DNA of 64,000 nt from an uncultured Halomicronema sp. (GTDB lineage Bacteria > Cyanobacteriota > Cyanobacteriia > Phormidesmidales > Phormidesmidaceae). The stretch covers positions 23,152 to 87,151 of the forward strand of contig CALCCA010000073.1 in the NCBI GenBank assembly GCA_937899725.1. Direction: 5' to 3'. Both the position numbers and the translations under genes were made by a program. Positions within the stretch are counted from its first letter, which is position 1. Each line of letters starts with the position of its first letter. This document shows, in pieces, positions 1-9,474 of this stretch. Below the pieces are notes generated by a model. The model had not been told where the DNA came from. It searched no databases and saw nothing but the letters and a program-made list of their open reading frames with translations.

Positions 1-74
1 TCCCTCATCGAAAAGCCGGACTGTCATTGCTACTTGCAAGGCCAATAGCTGCAGTAAAAACCAGTTCGGGGCTA

Positions 75-126
75 GGGGGCATTAGACCTCTCGCATCAAT
101 TCTGATGCCCCCTTTTCCTGTCTGCC
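75..126 (+). terminator. Probable intrinsic terminator
   Basis: An eight-base GC-rich arm (GGGGGCAT, 75-82) pairs with ATGCCCCC (115-122), and TTTT follows directly. The loop is long (32 nt). It would end a plus-strand transcript coming from left of the window. Confidence 0.5.
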
Positions 127-234
127 CGGAGGGCTTTAAGCCCCCAATTCGCAGGGACTTTCGAGCCTCTATCTAGAGCAAGGCAGCATCGGCAGGAACA
201 GTTTCCCCCAAATTTTGGGGGACGGCAGGGGGCC

Positions 235-606
235 TTATTTTATTCGTGCAGCTTTGGTAAAGGTCAGGCGGTTGCCAAAGGGATCATTAATCGACATATC
301 GCGGCTGCCCCAGGGCATGTCTTCAATACCGGGTCGCGAAGACGGATAGTCTTTGCCCAGCAGCTCGGCCTGTAAGCCATCCAGATCATCCGCCTCAATT
401 CTCATCGCGGCGCCAGGAGTGCAGTCGCCATGATGTTCTGATAAGTGGAGAACACAGTGGTCTCTGGAAACTTGGCAATACAGCGGCATACCGGGCTGAA
501 ACCGATGCTCCCAGTCCACCTGAAAGCCCAGGAAATCAACGTAAAACTCTTTGGCTTTCGCTTCGTCAAAGATCCGCAGGATCGGCGTTGTTTTGGCGAG
601 ACTCAT
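235..606 (-). CDS. VOC-superfamily (glyoxalase/bleomycin-resistance-like) protein
   Basis: The 123-residue product has the layout of single-domain VOC proteins. It opens with a TPILRIFDEAKAKEFY strand-helix, has a central CVLHLSEHHGD segment, and ends in the signature INDPFGNRLTF that carries the second beta-alpha-beta-beta-beta half. Members bind a metal or small ligand between the two halves and include glyoxalases, dioxygenases and drug-binding proteins; the substrate here cannot be told. It probably acts in the cytoplasm because no signal peptide is visible. The ATG at 606 is chosen because AGGGGG lies just upstream; an in-frame TTG seven codons earlier has no such site. It appears to be a single-gene transcript. 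Confidence 0.8.
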   Translation of the reverse strand: MSLAKTTPILRIFDEAKAKEFYVDFLGFQVDWEHRFQPGMPLYCQVSRDHCVLHLSEHHGDCTPGAAMRIEADDLDGLQAELLGKDYPSSRPGIEDMPWGSRDMSINDPFGNRLTFTKAARIK

Positions 607-938
607 GATTCCCCCTGCCCGAGGCAAGAATTATATGGTATATTTGTACCATATTTCAAGGATGTCTACTAGATGCCTGCGAATACAACCTGCGTTCGAG
701 ATCAGGGCATCAGGCACGCTGACCCGCTAGTTGAGACGAAAATCCCCTCTGGAGAGGGGTGCTAAAGGCGGGGCGGGTGTCGATCCTACCGCTGAGAGGG
801 GTTCAACTCACCCCATTAGCCCCTCCCCAGAGGGGCAAGCAACGGGGTTTAGCTTAACCCGAACTAGCGTTAATACAGATTGGCTTAGCAAGCATGAATG
901 AACCCGCGCCCGCAGATCGCTTCAGCTTTCTGCAGATG
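607..938. repeat. Intergenic gap with an inverted pair of C/G-rich elements
   Basis: No gene is seen. A short element with core CCCCTCT-GGAGAGGGG followed by TGCTAAAG (about 744-775) recurs in opposite orientation at about 810-835 (CCCCATTAGCCCCTCCCC then AGAGGGG). Such hairpin-forming elements are common in cyanobacterial intergenic DNA. Between and beyond them nothing is recognised. Confidence 0.5.
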
Positions 939-1913
939 CTAGCCCGTTTTGCGCTCTGACCAATGTGGGGTGTCGAGTTCGCGTTGAGATTCGACAACAT
1001 AGTCAACCACTTGGTGATGCCGAATATCGGCAAGGCAGCGCTTTAAGGCCTGATTGGGTAACTGAAAGCAGAGTTCTACCTGATGTTGTTTTTGGGTGTC
1101 ATCACAGCTCAAAATGCGCCCTGCCACCGAGGCGGCAAACCAACGCCAGCCGTATTGATGTAGCAACTTAGCTTCCAAAAGTTGAAGCGGTTTGGGCAAA
1201 AAACTCCAGCCGCGATAGGTAGCGAGCAAAGGCGCAATATCACCTTGCGATTGCAGTAGAGCCCGTAAAGACAGCTCATTCAGATTGCCGTAATAGCGAC
1301 CCTGGGGAAAATCAATCAGCGTCGGCGCAAAGCGGTGGCCGCCAATGTGGGTGATTTGCCAAGGTTGCACCTGCGGCGTTAGCCCCCACTGTTGAACGTG
1401 GGCGATCGCCGCTTGATAAAACGGATAGCCATAGGCCCCGCAGCACTCATTGTGGCTGGCGTGGGTACAAATCATCAGGTGCCGCTGTTGAGAGCGATGC
1501 CATAAGCCGCTGGACTCATTCTGTGAACGACGATCAAAAAAACTGTCTAGGGCCGGAGCCATCTCGGCGGGCGTGGCCACTTGGGTTTCCCAAGCGACAT
1601 ATTGGCGGCTGAGCTGACTGTTAACGGCGGCATGGCCCTGAGGCGGTGCTGGTCGGCGCTCTTGCTGAAAAATCAGCACGCGGCGCTGAGTCTGGGTCGA
1701 AGTCTGCTCATTGGCGATCAGATGCACCCTGACCTTAGCTGGCAACTCTAGCAGCGGCTTAATGACTTGTCTCAAGCTTTCGGGCACCCCGGTTGAGAGC
1801 AGAGCCGGTTTATCCCAAGGCGGTGGCACCTCTAGCAACACAAAGGTTGCAGCCGGAACCGCCGTCCCGATCAAGGCGGCTGATGATGTGGTTGAGACGA
1901 TGGACGCATTCAT
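939..1913 (-). CDS. Sucrase/ferredoxin-like family protein
   Basis: This 324-residue protein belongs to the Suc_Fer-like family, whose C-terminal half is a thioredoxin-like ferredoxin fold. The diagnostic regions are present: the cysteine segment CTHASHNECCGAYGYPFY, the His-rich HIGGHRFAPTLIDFPQGRYY stretch, and a helical tail. The family is widespread in cyanobacteria and its role is not established; binding of an Fe-S cluster by the conserved Cys/His residues is inferred from family knowledge. The start is placed at the ATG at 1913, because the extra codons upstream lack initiation signals and look non-homologous. It is transcribed alone, divergently from the ligase gene at 2306. Confidence 0.8.
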   Translation of the reverse strand: MNASIVSTTSSAALIGTAVPAATFVLLEVPPPWDKPALLSTGVPESLRQVIKPLLELPAKVRVHLIANEQTSTQTQRRVLIFQQERRPAPPQGHAAVNSQLSRQYVAWETQVATPAEMAPALDSFFDRRSQNESSGLWHRSQQRHLMICTHASHNECCGAYGYPFYQAAIAHVQQWGLTPQVQPWQITHIGGHRFAPTLIDFPQGRYYGNLNELSLRALLQSQGDIAPLLATYRGWSFLPKPLQLLEAKLLHQYGWRWFAASVAGRILSCDDTQKQHQVELCFQLPNQALKRCLADIRHHQVVDYVVESQRELDTPHWSERKTG

Positions 1914-2305
1914 CGGACAAACCCTTATTGCAAAATGACCTTGAGGACAGAACCCAAAGCCAGCCATGCGGTGATCGCGCTAACTCCAACGGGTAAGAGA
2001 CGATGCAAACCCGCAGCGATCGCTACGGGCTTAGCTTCATCACCCTCTAAATCTTAATTCGTTAATGATATAAGTTCTCATCTAGAAAAGCAAATTCTCA
2101 AAATGGCTTTTGCTCACAGCCTCAGCGCAAAAGCCTCTCTCTGCCTCAAAAAAGCCTTTTAATGCAGGCTCTGAGGGATTCCCTCAGATTCACGCTTAAA
2201 TAGAGTCTCGTTGCTTTTGCGAATAGTTCTCAAGCGGCTAGAATATGGCATCGCTGCTTATTTCCACCAGTTCTGGCAGCGAGGCTAAACATCAGGTGTA
2301 TTGCT
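1914..2305. other. Divergent intergenic region
   Basis: This 392-bp space separates two divergent genes and must hold both promoters. It is AT-rich around 2040-2110. Two imperfect copies of AAAAGCCT/AAAAAGGC-type sequence around 2140-2165 could fold. No clear operator is recognised. Confidence 0.4.
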
Positions 2306-3469
2306 ATGACTGATCAGGTGACGAACTCCCTGATGGGCCAGTACCATTTCGGCATTGAGCACGAAGTGGCGTTCTGGAATTTACAGACCCATCAGTTTGC
2401 GGACTTTACTAATACGGCCTTCGACCAGTTTGATCGGTTGATTGCCCAGCTCCCCGAATACGCGTCTGATTATCCTCAGCTGCGCGTTGGGGATATGAAT
2501 ATTAAACGAAAACGCTGGTATATCGAAGGTTACGAGCGGTTTTCTGAAACGGGAGCACTGTTGGACTGCACGCCTAAAGGCATTGAAATTCGCACGACCA
2601 TCCAGCCGACGATCGCGGGCACCATTCAAGAATTGCGGGAAAGTTTTGCCCGACTCTGTGAGGTGGCCACCCCGGCCCATTGGCTGCCCGTGCTGACCAG
2701 CTTCAACCCCATACAGACAGATTTTCTGCCCCAGCCGCCCTTAAACCGCTACGAAAGTGCCCGTCGAGAAGCGTCTCCCGAAAAACGCACGGCCCATATT
2801 CCGATGCTGACCTATGGCCCCGATCTCAACTTTTCGGTAGCAGGGCTTTCGCCTGAGTCATTGATTCGGGTGGGCCAAAAGCTGACCTATTACAGTCCGG
2901 CAATCGTGCCGTTTAGCTTTAGTTCGCCCTTTTATGGCGGGCAACTCTGGTCGGGGTTGTCAGTCCGCACTCACCGGCGCACGGGGCAGCGGCCAGCCGT
3001 CATGGTGTTTTTAGAGCGGCCAGAAGATTTGATCGCGAGTACGCCTTCGCTTACCAAAATTGCCCGCTTACCCGCCGAGGTGGGGCGGATTGAGTTTAAA
3101 GCATGCGACAGTTGTGGCGATTTTGCCCTCTATGGCAGTTTACTGGCGCTGATGAAAGGACTGGTGCTAGATCAAACGCTGCCAGGGCTAGCCCTGGTGC
3201 CTGATGCCGCTGCCCATCAGCGATCGGCGCTGGCTGGATTTCAAGATGCGGCACTGCGCGATCAGGCGATTTTGCTGTTGAGTGCCGCTGAGCAAGCCCT
3301 GACCGATGATTCGGAGCGATCGCTGCTGCAGCCCCTCTGGCAAATGGTGCAGCAAGGCACCACCCCGGCTCAGGCACTGCGCGATCGCTGGCAACCAGGG
3401 GCCGATTTGGCCCAACTGCTCAGCGCGGGTTACGCGCCAGAGACTCTGGCCCAGTCAGTTATTTGCTAG
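2306..3469 (+). CDS. Glutamate-cysteine ligase family (GCS2-type) protein
   Basis: The 387-residue product shows the ATP-grasp-like glutamate-cysteine ligase fold. There is an N-terminal metal/substrate motif FGIEHEVAFW (residues about 15-24), an EIRTT strand near residue 94, and a late GRIEFKACDSCGDFALY segment that matches the family's conserved acid/aromatic block. The family joins an amine to a carboxylate using ATP; glutathione synthesis is the classic example. This is not the canonical cyanobacterial GshA sequence type as I remember it, so a different acceptor is possible. A second, YbdK-type member of the superfamily lies at 25892-27034. The ATG at 2306 follows an AT-rich upstream region and fits family N-termini. 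Confidence 0.75.
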   Translation: MTDQVTNSLMGQYHFGIEHEVAFWNLQTHQFADFTNTAFDQFDRLIAQLPEYASDYPQLRVGDMNIKRKRWYIEGYERFSETGALLDCTPKGIEIRTTIQPTIAGTIQELRESFARLCEVATPAHWLPVLTSFNPIQTDFLPQPPLNRYESARREASPEKRTAHIPMLTYGPDLNFSVAGLSPESLIRVGQKLTYYSPAIVPFSFSSPFYGGQLWSGLSVRTHRRTGQRPAVMVFLERPEDLIASTPSLTKIARLPAEVGRIEFKACDSCGDFALYGSLLALMKGLVLDQTLPGLALVPDAAAHQRSALAGFQDAALRDQAILLLSAAEQALTDDSERSLLQPLWQMVQQGTTPAQALRDRWQPGADLAQLLSAGYAPETLAQSVIC

Positions 3470-3776
3470 GTCAGGGGCTTAAGCTGCAGGGTATCGGGGG
3501 CAAGATGTCAGGTTGGCCTGGAACCTGGAACCCGCAGCCTTTGCGTATCAGCAAAGTGACTCGGCAGTCTTAGCTTCACCGGCTTGGCGACCGTATTCAT
3601 CGCGATCTCAATTGCAGTCGGCGATCGCCCTATTCCTAAGACCTACACATCAGTCAGGCTTGGCATAGATGGGGCAGATGCCCCGCAATTCCCTAGCCTA
3701 GAGGTCTTTAATTCGGCATTGAGGAGCCGTTGAGGGCGTTCGAGTTCACGCCATTCACGCGATAGTCGAGGCCTCC
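3470..3776. other. Intergenic, nothing recognised
   Basis: No reading frame with coding character was found. The sequence contains one GCGATCGC octamer and imprecise CCTGGAACCTGGAACCCGC doubling near 3519, but no clear hairpin or regulatory site. Confidence 0.4.
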
Positions 3777-4301
3777 ATGATGTTAAGAGCCGCCACCCAT
3801 GATGATATTCCGGCGATCGCGCGCGTCCATGTCGATGCGTGGCAAACGACCTATCGAGGAATCTTGCCCGCTAAAGTCTTGCAGACTCTGACCTACCAGA
3901 AGAGTGAAAATAGCTGGCGGAGAATTTTTGCTGAGGCGCCAGGAGCTGATCAATTCACCTACGTGGCGGAAAATCCACTAGGCCAGATTATTGGCTTTGC
4001 CAGTGGTGTTTTAGAGCGCGAAGGCCACTCAGTCTATCAAGGTGAACTCTATGCCATCTACATGCTGGCAGCCCATCAGCGGCAAGGTATTGGCCGTGAG
4101 CTGGTGCAGGCGATCGCCTGCCAACTCGCTCAGATAAACATTCAAACCATGCTGGTGTGGGTTCTGGAAGATAATCCGGCTTGTCGATTCTATGAGGCGA
4201 TCGGGGGACAAAAAGTTGAACAAAAAGCGATTGAGAGAGGCGGCGCAATATTCACCGAAGTTGCCTATGGTTGGACAGATATATCAAGGCTCTACGGTTA
4301 A
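3777..4301 (+). CDS. GNAT family N-acetyltransferase
   Basis: This 174-residue protein has the GNAT core. The N-terminus LRAATHDDIPAIARVHVDAW is the usual first strand and helix. The central YAIYMLAAHQRQGIGRELV carries the acetyl-CoA pyrophosphate loop (Q-R-Q-G-I-G), and VLEDNPACRFYEAIGG is the typical C-terminal helix motif. The acceptor substrate cannot be read from sequence; relatives acetylate small amines or protein N-termini. Two adjacent ATG codons occur at 3777 and 3780, so the start may be either. There is no obvious operon partner. Confidence 0.85.
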   Translation: MMLRAATHDDIPAIARVHVDAWQTTYRGILPAKVLQTLTYQKSENSWRRIFAEAPGADQFTYVAENPLGQIIGFASGVLEREGHSVYQGELYAIYMLAAHQRQGIGRELVQAIACQLAQINIQTMLVWVLEDNPACRFYEAIGGQKVEQKAIERGGAIFTEVAYGWTDISRLYG

Positions 4302-4980
4302 GCATGACCCGTCATTAGTGCATTGCGGCGGACGAGAACTGACTAATGATCAGGCGTGCAGAAATTAAGCGATCGCTAGTGCGCTGAATCACCCCGACAA
4401 GGGCGAGACCCGACAAAACGTGGAATAGGATGGGAGAGGCTGTGACGACTCTAACGCCAGCAACGCTCGGAGCATCTACTTCATGCTGAAGACAGAAATC
4501 AGCCAACAGACGATCGCCACGATAACCCAAAAAAATCCCAGCAAACTCAGGAGCAGCAGCAGCCATCAAGGATGCCGCCGCCCCCGAAGATGAGGGTAAT
4601 CGGGAATTTATTTTAATTGTTCTATGGGGGACATCGGCTGCTTGGTATTGAAACAACTCAGTCCAGTCTCATTTTTCTACGCTGGGATGAAACCACCCTG
4701 CTTTCGGGGAGAAGGGGTGGGGGGATGTTGAGCTACTCTACCCTTCGCGAATACTTTTGGCGAACGAGAAGCCGCTACGCGTCTAGTGCTCTTCCTGCAG
4801 GGTAGTGGGATGGCTCTCCCATTCGTCACCCTCATCCGCTGCAAATCGCTGCAGCGAGCCGATCATAAAGGCCACTGTTTGAATTGAGTGGGGTGGTCCA
4901 CGAGCGCTAAATTGACATCGAGGTAGACGTCTTGCAATCTACCACCCCCTCATTATTCTCACAGAGTCAAGAACTCTGCA
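4302..4980. other. Repeat-rich intergenic region
   Basis: This 679-bp stretch contains sequence typical of dispersed cyanobacterial repeats, for example around 4740-4790 (CTTCGCGAATAC, GGCGAACGAGAAGC, CGCTACGCG). A minus-strand frame at 4315-4656 is open for 113 codons, but it has no initiation signal or recognisable motif. I do not call it as a gene. Confidence 0.4.
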
Positions 4981-5613
4981 TTACAGCACTGAAGGATCGA
5001 CAGAAGGAGGTATTAGGACAGCATCGATAACGTGGATGACACCGTTGCTGGCGGTAACATCAGTCTGAATGACAGTCGCCTCATTTACGGTCACGCCACT
5101 TTCATCAGCAACAATATTGAGGTCTTCTCCAGCCGCACTTGTTACCGTCCCCGTTGCCACATCACTAGAGGGAACCTCTGCAGAAATCACGTGATAGGTG
5201 AGAATTTGTGTGAGCACCTGTTGATTTTCAGGCAAAAGCAGCGCTTCCACAGTTCCTTCGGGCAAGGCGGCAAAAGCGTCATCAGTCGGAGCGAAAACCG
5301 TATAAGGGCCTTCCTCGCTGAGGGTTGCTGCCAAGCCAGCTGCCTGTACCGCAGCCACCAAAGTATTAAATGAACCGTTAGCCATGGCCACATCGACAAC
5401 GGTTTCGCCTTCAGTCGGCATAGGGTCAGCTGCTGCGGGCACTTCAGTCTCTGCGGGCACTTCAGTCTCTGCGGGCATTTCGGTCTCTACGGGGGCTTCA
5501 GAGGTCGTGTCAGCAGCTTGATTTCCACAAGCTACAGCTACTGGCACAATGACTAGTGCTGTTGCCAAGCCAGCTAGCTTATTGAAAGACTTGAACGAAA
5601 TGGAAAATTTCAT
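4981..5613 (-). CDS. Fasciclin (FAS1) domain lipoprotein
   Basis: The 210-residue product starts with a signal peptide ending in a lipobox (residues around VPVAVAC-G), so the mature protein is probably lipid-anchored on the periplasmic side. A short Glu/Pro/Thr-rich linker follows. Then comes one FAS1 domain of about 130 residues with its hallmark blocks: GSFNTLVAAVQAAGL, the H1 box YTVFAPTDDAFAALP, the internal LTYHVI, and the H2 box NGVIHVIDAVLIP. FAS1 proteins mediate adhesion or surface interactions; the partner here is unknown. The ATG at 5613 is preferred over an upstream TTG. The linker is encoded by three near-identical 18-bp repeats. A long gap lies upstream, so it is probably monocistronic. 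Confidence 0.9.
   Translation of the reverse strand: MKFSISFKSFNKLAGLATALVIVPVAVACGNQAADTTSEAPVETEMPAETEVPAETEVPAAADPMPTEGETVVDVAMANGSFNTLVAAVQAAGLAATLSEEGPYTVFAPTDDAFAALPEGTVEALLLPENQQVLTQILTYHVISAEVPSSDVATGTVTSAAGEDLNIVADESGVTVNEATVIQTDVTASNGVIHVIDAVLIPPSVDPSVL
5434..5487 (-). repeat. Three tandem 18-bp repeats inside the FAS1 gene
   Basis: The unit TGCGGGCACTTCAGTCTC appears twice exactly (5434-5451, 5452-5469) and once with two changes (5470-5487). It encodes repeated AETEVP hexapeptides of the linker after the lipobox, a place where copy number can vary without disturbing the folded domain. Confidence 0.9.
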
Positions 5614-6680
5614 TGCGTTACTCAAATTAGAAAAACAATTTAAGAATCGAGCTCAATTCTTGCGGACACGTACGTTGCAGAAATATTCTCAAAACCCTGT
5701 AGATTGCGTTTGAGGAAAATCATTTTTGCCTTTCCTCATTGTAGAGTGAGAATTTAGAATTGCTGTTATTTTCAAAAAATTACTCATGCTCAATGCCAGA
5801 AGGTATAAAACTTATCGCACTCAATACTGGAGTGCATAAAACCTGGCCTGGCTTAAAAAATGATATTTTCAAAACTTGATGAATGAAGGCAGCTTTAACT
5901 TTATCTCTCCTTTGAGAGAGCACGGCATAGATTATCTTAACTGCCTATTAAATCCTATTTTCATTCAACAACTTTATTCGAACATCGCATTGAATTTAGG
6001 AGCAATCGCAGTCAGCTTTGGTGTGGCTTAAGCCACACCAAAGCTGACTTTTCCAAGGTGCTGTATTGTTCAAGAATGGAGAGAATTTATCATGTATCCT
6101 GCGAGGTATATTGATTTGGATATCGATTAGTGCAAAACGGGTACCCAGCCAGACGCAACAACCCGATAGTGCCTGAGAAAGCCTGGTGCCATATCAATCA
6201 CCATAGGGTGCAACCATTATGTTCCGGCTGGTAGCGTCAAAAGCCCTGCCCTCGGATAACTGACCGGAGAAAACTGCTTTGCCAAACTTGGTCAAGCGGC
6301 TATTGGCAGTCTTGATACCGATGAGGGTGACTGATGCATCGGTGATGATCAAGCAGATCATTGCTGCTGCTGATAGCGTTAGGACGCCGTTTGAAGGGTC
6401 GGGTATCGATAACTTGGGTTGGGCTAGATTAGACATGTCGACAGCCGTGAGCGATCGCCACTGCATATTGAATCGGTATCCCGCTACGAGTCTTGTAACT
6501 CATACCTGTTCTCCTACCCAGAGAACTGCCGTGGTGATTCTCCGAATCCCCTGTGGCCACCAGCCAGCTAACCCTGCATCGCCATAGCTGGGCACTAGCA
6601 GTTGATCGGGAGCCACAGTTACTGCCGCCGTTGCACTCCATCATTAGGCCGTATTGGCGTAGTTGTCTTTGGAGATCACA
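5614..6680. other. Long intergenic region
   Basis: This 1067-bp region is AT-rich near the FAS1 promoter (5640-5990) and contains the 38-bp palindrome listed separately. From 6190 to 6590 there are overlapping short frames on both strands. The minus-strand frame 6194-6436 encodes a hydrophobic stretch but lacks a ribosome binding site or a recognisable family, so no gene is called with confidence. Confidence 0.4.
6011..6048. repeat. Perfect 38-bp palindrome
   Basis: The arm GTCAGCTTTGGTGTGGCTT (6011-6029) is followed without spacer by its exact reverse complement (6030-6048), and then TTTTCC. No gene ends nearby on either strand, so a simple terminator role is not obvious. Confidence 0.9.
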
Positions 6681-7568
6681 ATGAAGATACCGATACACAA
6701 ACCTGAGACAAAGTATGTTCGCGTGGGGAACGAGCGGCAGATTGCCTATTGCGAATACGGTGATCCACTGGGAAAACCCGTGTTCTATTTTCATGGCACG
6801 CCAGGATCACGGTATGAACCCTCGTTTGGGGATCAAGCTGGAAAAGACTATGGCTATCGAATCATTGCCTTAGATCGACCTGGAATAGGGCGATCAGATT
6901 ACGTCAAAGCCAGGAGATTGCTGGATTGGACGCAAGATGTGAAAGCAGTCGCTAAGCAGCTTGACGTCAGAAAATTTGGCGTTATTGGGGCATCAGGAGG
7001 AGGCGCGTACGCGCTAGCGTGCAGTTATGCTATCCCAGAGCAACTTGAGTTTTCGGTCTTGATGGGCAGTTGGGGGCCAGTGGCTACCGAGCCTAAATTG
7101 CGGCAGGAGATGGCGCAATTAGATCGATTCTTTGCCAAGCTGGCTAAAAGCGTGCCTTGGGTATTTTATGCGCCCTTTTCTTTGCTGGGATATGCCGCTA
7201 AAAGGATGTCACCTCAGGGATTTATGAAAGTGATCGAAAGTTCGATGAGTGTGGCGGATAAACAGCTCATAGCCGATGAAGCGGTAGCTCAATTCTATGC
7301 AGACGACATCGCAGAAGGATTTCGACAAGGCGTGCGAGGGCCAGCGGATGATGCCATCATTTTGTATGGGGAATGGGGTTTCGACGTTGCGGAGATATCA
7401 GTAGAAGTACACCTATTTCATGGCGAAGAAGACAGATTTGCCCCCTACAGCTATGCCATGTACTTTGACGAGCAGATCCCCCAAACCAAGTTATATGGGT
7501 ATCCAAGAGAAGGGCATTTATTCATAGCACAGCTGTTTGATGAGGTATTTAAACAGATTTTGCCTTAA
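6681..7568 (+). CDS. Alpha/beta hydrolase
   Basis: The 295-residue protein has the alpha/beta-hydrolase layout. An oxyanion-region FYFHGTPGSR sits near residue 38. The DRPGIGRSD turn follows, then the nucleophile elbow GASGGG (Ser about 105), an acid in FHGEEDRF and a late His in YPREGHLF. The substrate is unknown and no signal peptide is present. The start is the ATG at 6681, because GGAGA sits eight to ten bases upstream; an in-frame TTG six codons earlier overlaps that ribosome binding site. Neighbours give no functional clue and it is probably transcribed alone. Confidence 0.85.
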   Translation: MKIPIHKPETKYVRVGNERQIAYCEYGDPLGKPVFYFHGTPGSRYEPSFGDQAGKDYGYRIIALDRPGIGRSDYVKARRLLDWTQDVKAVAKQLDVRKFGVIGASGGGAYALACSYAIPEQLEFSVLMGSWGPVATEPKLRQEMAQLDRFFAKLAKSVPWVFYAPFSLLGYAAKRMSPQGFMKVIESSMSVADKQLIADEAVAQFYADDIAEGFRQGVRGPADDAIILYGEWGFDVAEISVEVHLFHGEEDRFAPYSYAMYFDEQIPQTKLYGYPREGHLFIAQLFDEVFKQILP

Positions 7569-8001
7569 GCAATCGCTGTAGAGGGTGTTCCTGGAAGACA
7601 GCTTTTCCCACTTCATAAATAGACTTTTGAGAACACACCGTGCTGATGGACGTTTGGCGTTGCTTAATTTCAGGATGAACTGAATTCCAAAAGCCAGATT
7701 TAGACGGTTTGGGGCGCAGGGTTCAAGATGTTAGGCTTCGGGGTCAGACCTTGTACCTGAGGCCTTCTGACAGCGCCTCATCCCTCACTCCCCAGACCTC
7801 ACTACCTGGCCCCTGACTAGAAACATAGGCATCTTTGGGTGGGCCAGTGGGCCCGGAATCGTCAGGAGCGATCGCCGCCCTCAAATTCCTCGTGCCATGA
7901 ATGCTACGACCGGTGAATGCCAGAATCACAGGGGCAGAAAACGGGATTAAGATAAAGGATGGGCATTTGCAAAAACGCCCTCTGACTCTGGAGACGACAC
8001 C
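7569..8001. repeat. Intergenic region with a dispersed repeat copy
   Basis: At 7744-7759 the sequence TCAGACCTTGTACCTG is one of three copies in this window (the others are 47959-47974 and, inverted, 51635-51650). The surrounding DNA is low-complexity GGTTCAAG/GGGTCAG-like text. No convincing gene is present; a 61-codon minus frame at 7744-7929 overlaps the repeat and is rejected. Confidence 0.5.
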
Positions 8002-8325
8002 ATGTTAACGACACAAAACTCCCCCGTTGGACTGAGAAGCCGGGTGAACGAGTTGATGGCTAACCCCAATGCCAAAGCCCTCGTCATTGGGGCCACTGCA
8101 GTAGCGGTGACGCCCTTCGTATTGCCACTAGTTAAGCCGGCGCTCAAGGCCACGATCAAAACGGGCGTCACCGCGTTTGAAAAGGCCAAAATCGCGATCG
8201 CCGAAACGGGTGAAGCGATCGCGGATGTGGCGGCTGAAGCGAGAGCCGAAGTGCAAGCTGAGTCGAGTAGTCATCACAGCCCTGCCCCCGTCGTCACTGC
8301 AGAAGCGACCAACGCTGAATCATAG
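8002..8325 (+). CDS. DUF5132-like small helical protein
   Basis: The 107-residue product has a hydrophobic segment (ALVIGATAVAVTPFVLPLV, residues about 26-44), then an amphipathic region and an Ala/Glu-rich helix (AIADVAAEARAEVQAE), and ends in a flexible Ser/His/Ala tail. This layout matches the DUF5132 family of short membrane-associated proteins of unknown role. GGAG lies eight bases before the ATG. The family assignment rests on overall pattern rather than a catalytic motif. Confidence 0.65.
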   Translation: MLTTQNSPVGLRSRVNELMANPNAKALVIGATAVAVTPFVLPLVKPALKATIKTGVTAFEKAKIAIAETGEAIADVAAEARAEVQAESSSHHSPAPVVTAEATNAES

Positions 8326-8446
8326 TCGGTCGAGAATCAGCATCGCACCGACTCTTGAAAGAGGGCGGTCAAGTACGAGCACCAGGGGCAAACTGGCATG
8401 ACAACGTTACAGCCGGCCTCAAGTTTTTGAGCCCGGCTAGCAGGTG

Positions 8447-8773
8447 CTATGCCGCAAAGTCCTCTTTCTGCTCAGGTAAGATATGCAGCGGCATTGCTGA
8501 TTGATCTTCACCTGGGTGAGAGGACATTTTTTGCTGTGCAGCATGGGTGGCCACCCATGCCGACAGACTCATGTGAGGCCGATAAGGCGAACTGGATACC
8601 CGTCGCTTCTGAGCCTTGGGGCGACGAGTAGTCGAGCCCCTAGAGAGCAGTTTTGGCCCGATGACCAGGGCTCCCAACCCAAATAGCGTCAGTGGCCCAC
8701 CCAAATGACCATCTTCCAAAATCTCTTTGAAGTGGAAGGTGATGATTGACTTATCTAGATGAATGAAAGACAT
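8447..8773 (-). CDS. Hypothetical protein with one hydrophobic segment
   Basis: The 108-residue product is convergent with the DUF5132-like gene. It has a hydrophobic stretch GGPLTLFGLGALVIGPKLLS around residues 25-44, resembling the membrane segment of that neighbour, followed by a basic region (TTRRPKAQKRR). The C-terminal half looks unordered. No ribosome binding site is obvious before the ATG at 8773, so the start is uncertain. I do not recognise a family; a short diverged relative of the neighbour is possible. Confidence 0.45.
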   Translation of the reverse strand: MSFIHLDKSIITFHFKEILEDGHLGGPLTLFGLGALVIGPKLLSRGSTTRRPKAQKRRVSSSPYRPHMSLSAWVATHAAQQKMSSHPGEDQSAMPLHILPEQKEDFAA

Positions 8774-9474
8774 AACGATACCGGGGTAATCGCCAAAACA
8801 GCAGGTTAAGTGAACGTTAACTGTTGCCTAAGAGTCTCAACTAACTAAGCCGTCAAAACCCTTCTGTTTCTTGCGCAAAGGCAGCTGACCAAAGTCGGTA
8901 GAGGCTTGATGCCAGGCTAACCAGCAGCACCGTTGCCTGATTTTACTGACAACCTACTTCATCTTGCAAAAAGCGATTATTTGCTTTCCTTGAGGGTAGC
9001 AAGAAGTGTGACCTTGATGCTAGTGCTTTGCAATAAGCGGTAAAGGTCAGATCCAATTCGTCATCAGGTTGCCGGTTGATCGTGATGTGCATGGCAGGTC
9101 ACCTTTTAAGCACGGACTTGCATACAACGAAGGGGCGGAGGGGGTTACGGGCAGCAGACAACGCGGCCTCAAGTTGTGGAGTCATCGCACACCTCTCTGC
9201 AACCGTAGCTTTACTCTAATTGTGAATTCAGGGCGATCGCTGAACGGCAACTTTTTGCTTGGCCAAACGCGAGGGCGATCGCGATGTTTCTCTGCAAAGC
9301 CTACTGACGTTGCCCATCACCCGTCGCAGATATCCCCTGCACCGAGGCACTTTGGCGGTCAGTGTGCATGGGTGTTGTTCGGCTATGACCGCTTGCCTCA
9401 GGAAATTTATGCGCACGGATGTGTCTCAAAGATCTATTTGTTGGGGTAGTAGAGTTGCAGAGTTAAGAGACTCA
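8774..9474. other. Intergenic, no supported gene
   Basis: Overlapping frames exist on both strands between 9069 and 9449, but none has a start signal, a family motif or steady coding character. The region contains GGGCGATCGC and GAGGGCGATCGC octamers. Nothing else is recognised in these 701 bases. Confidence 0.4.

Noticed and set aside
4315..4656. 113-codon minus-strand frame
   Set aside because: No ribosome binding site, no recognisable domain, Ala/Ser-rich chance composition, and it lies in repeat-like DNA.
6194..6587. Overlapping short frames on both strands, one with a hydrophobic stretch
   Set aside because: Neither has an initiation signal or family motif, and mutual overlap suggests chance openness.
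9069..9449. 126-codon plus frame and 62-codon minus frame
   Set aside because: Irregular composition with many Arg, Ser and His residues, no start signal and no motif.
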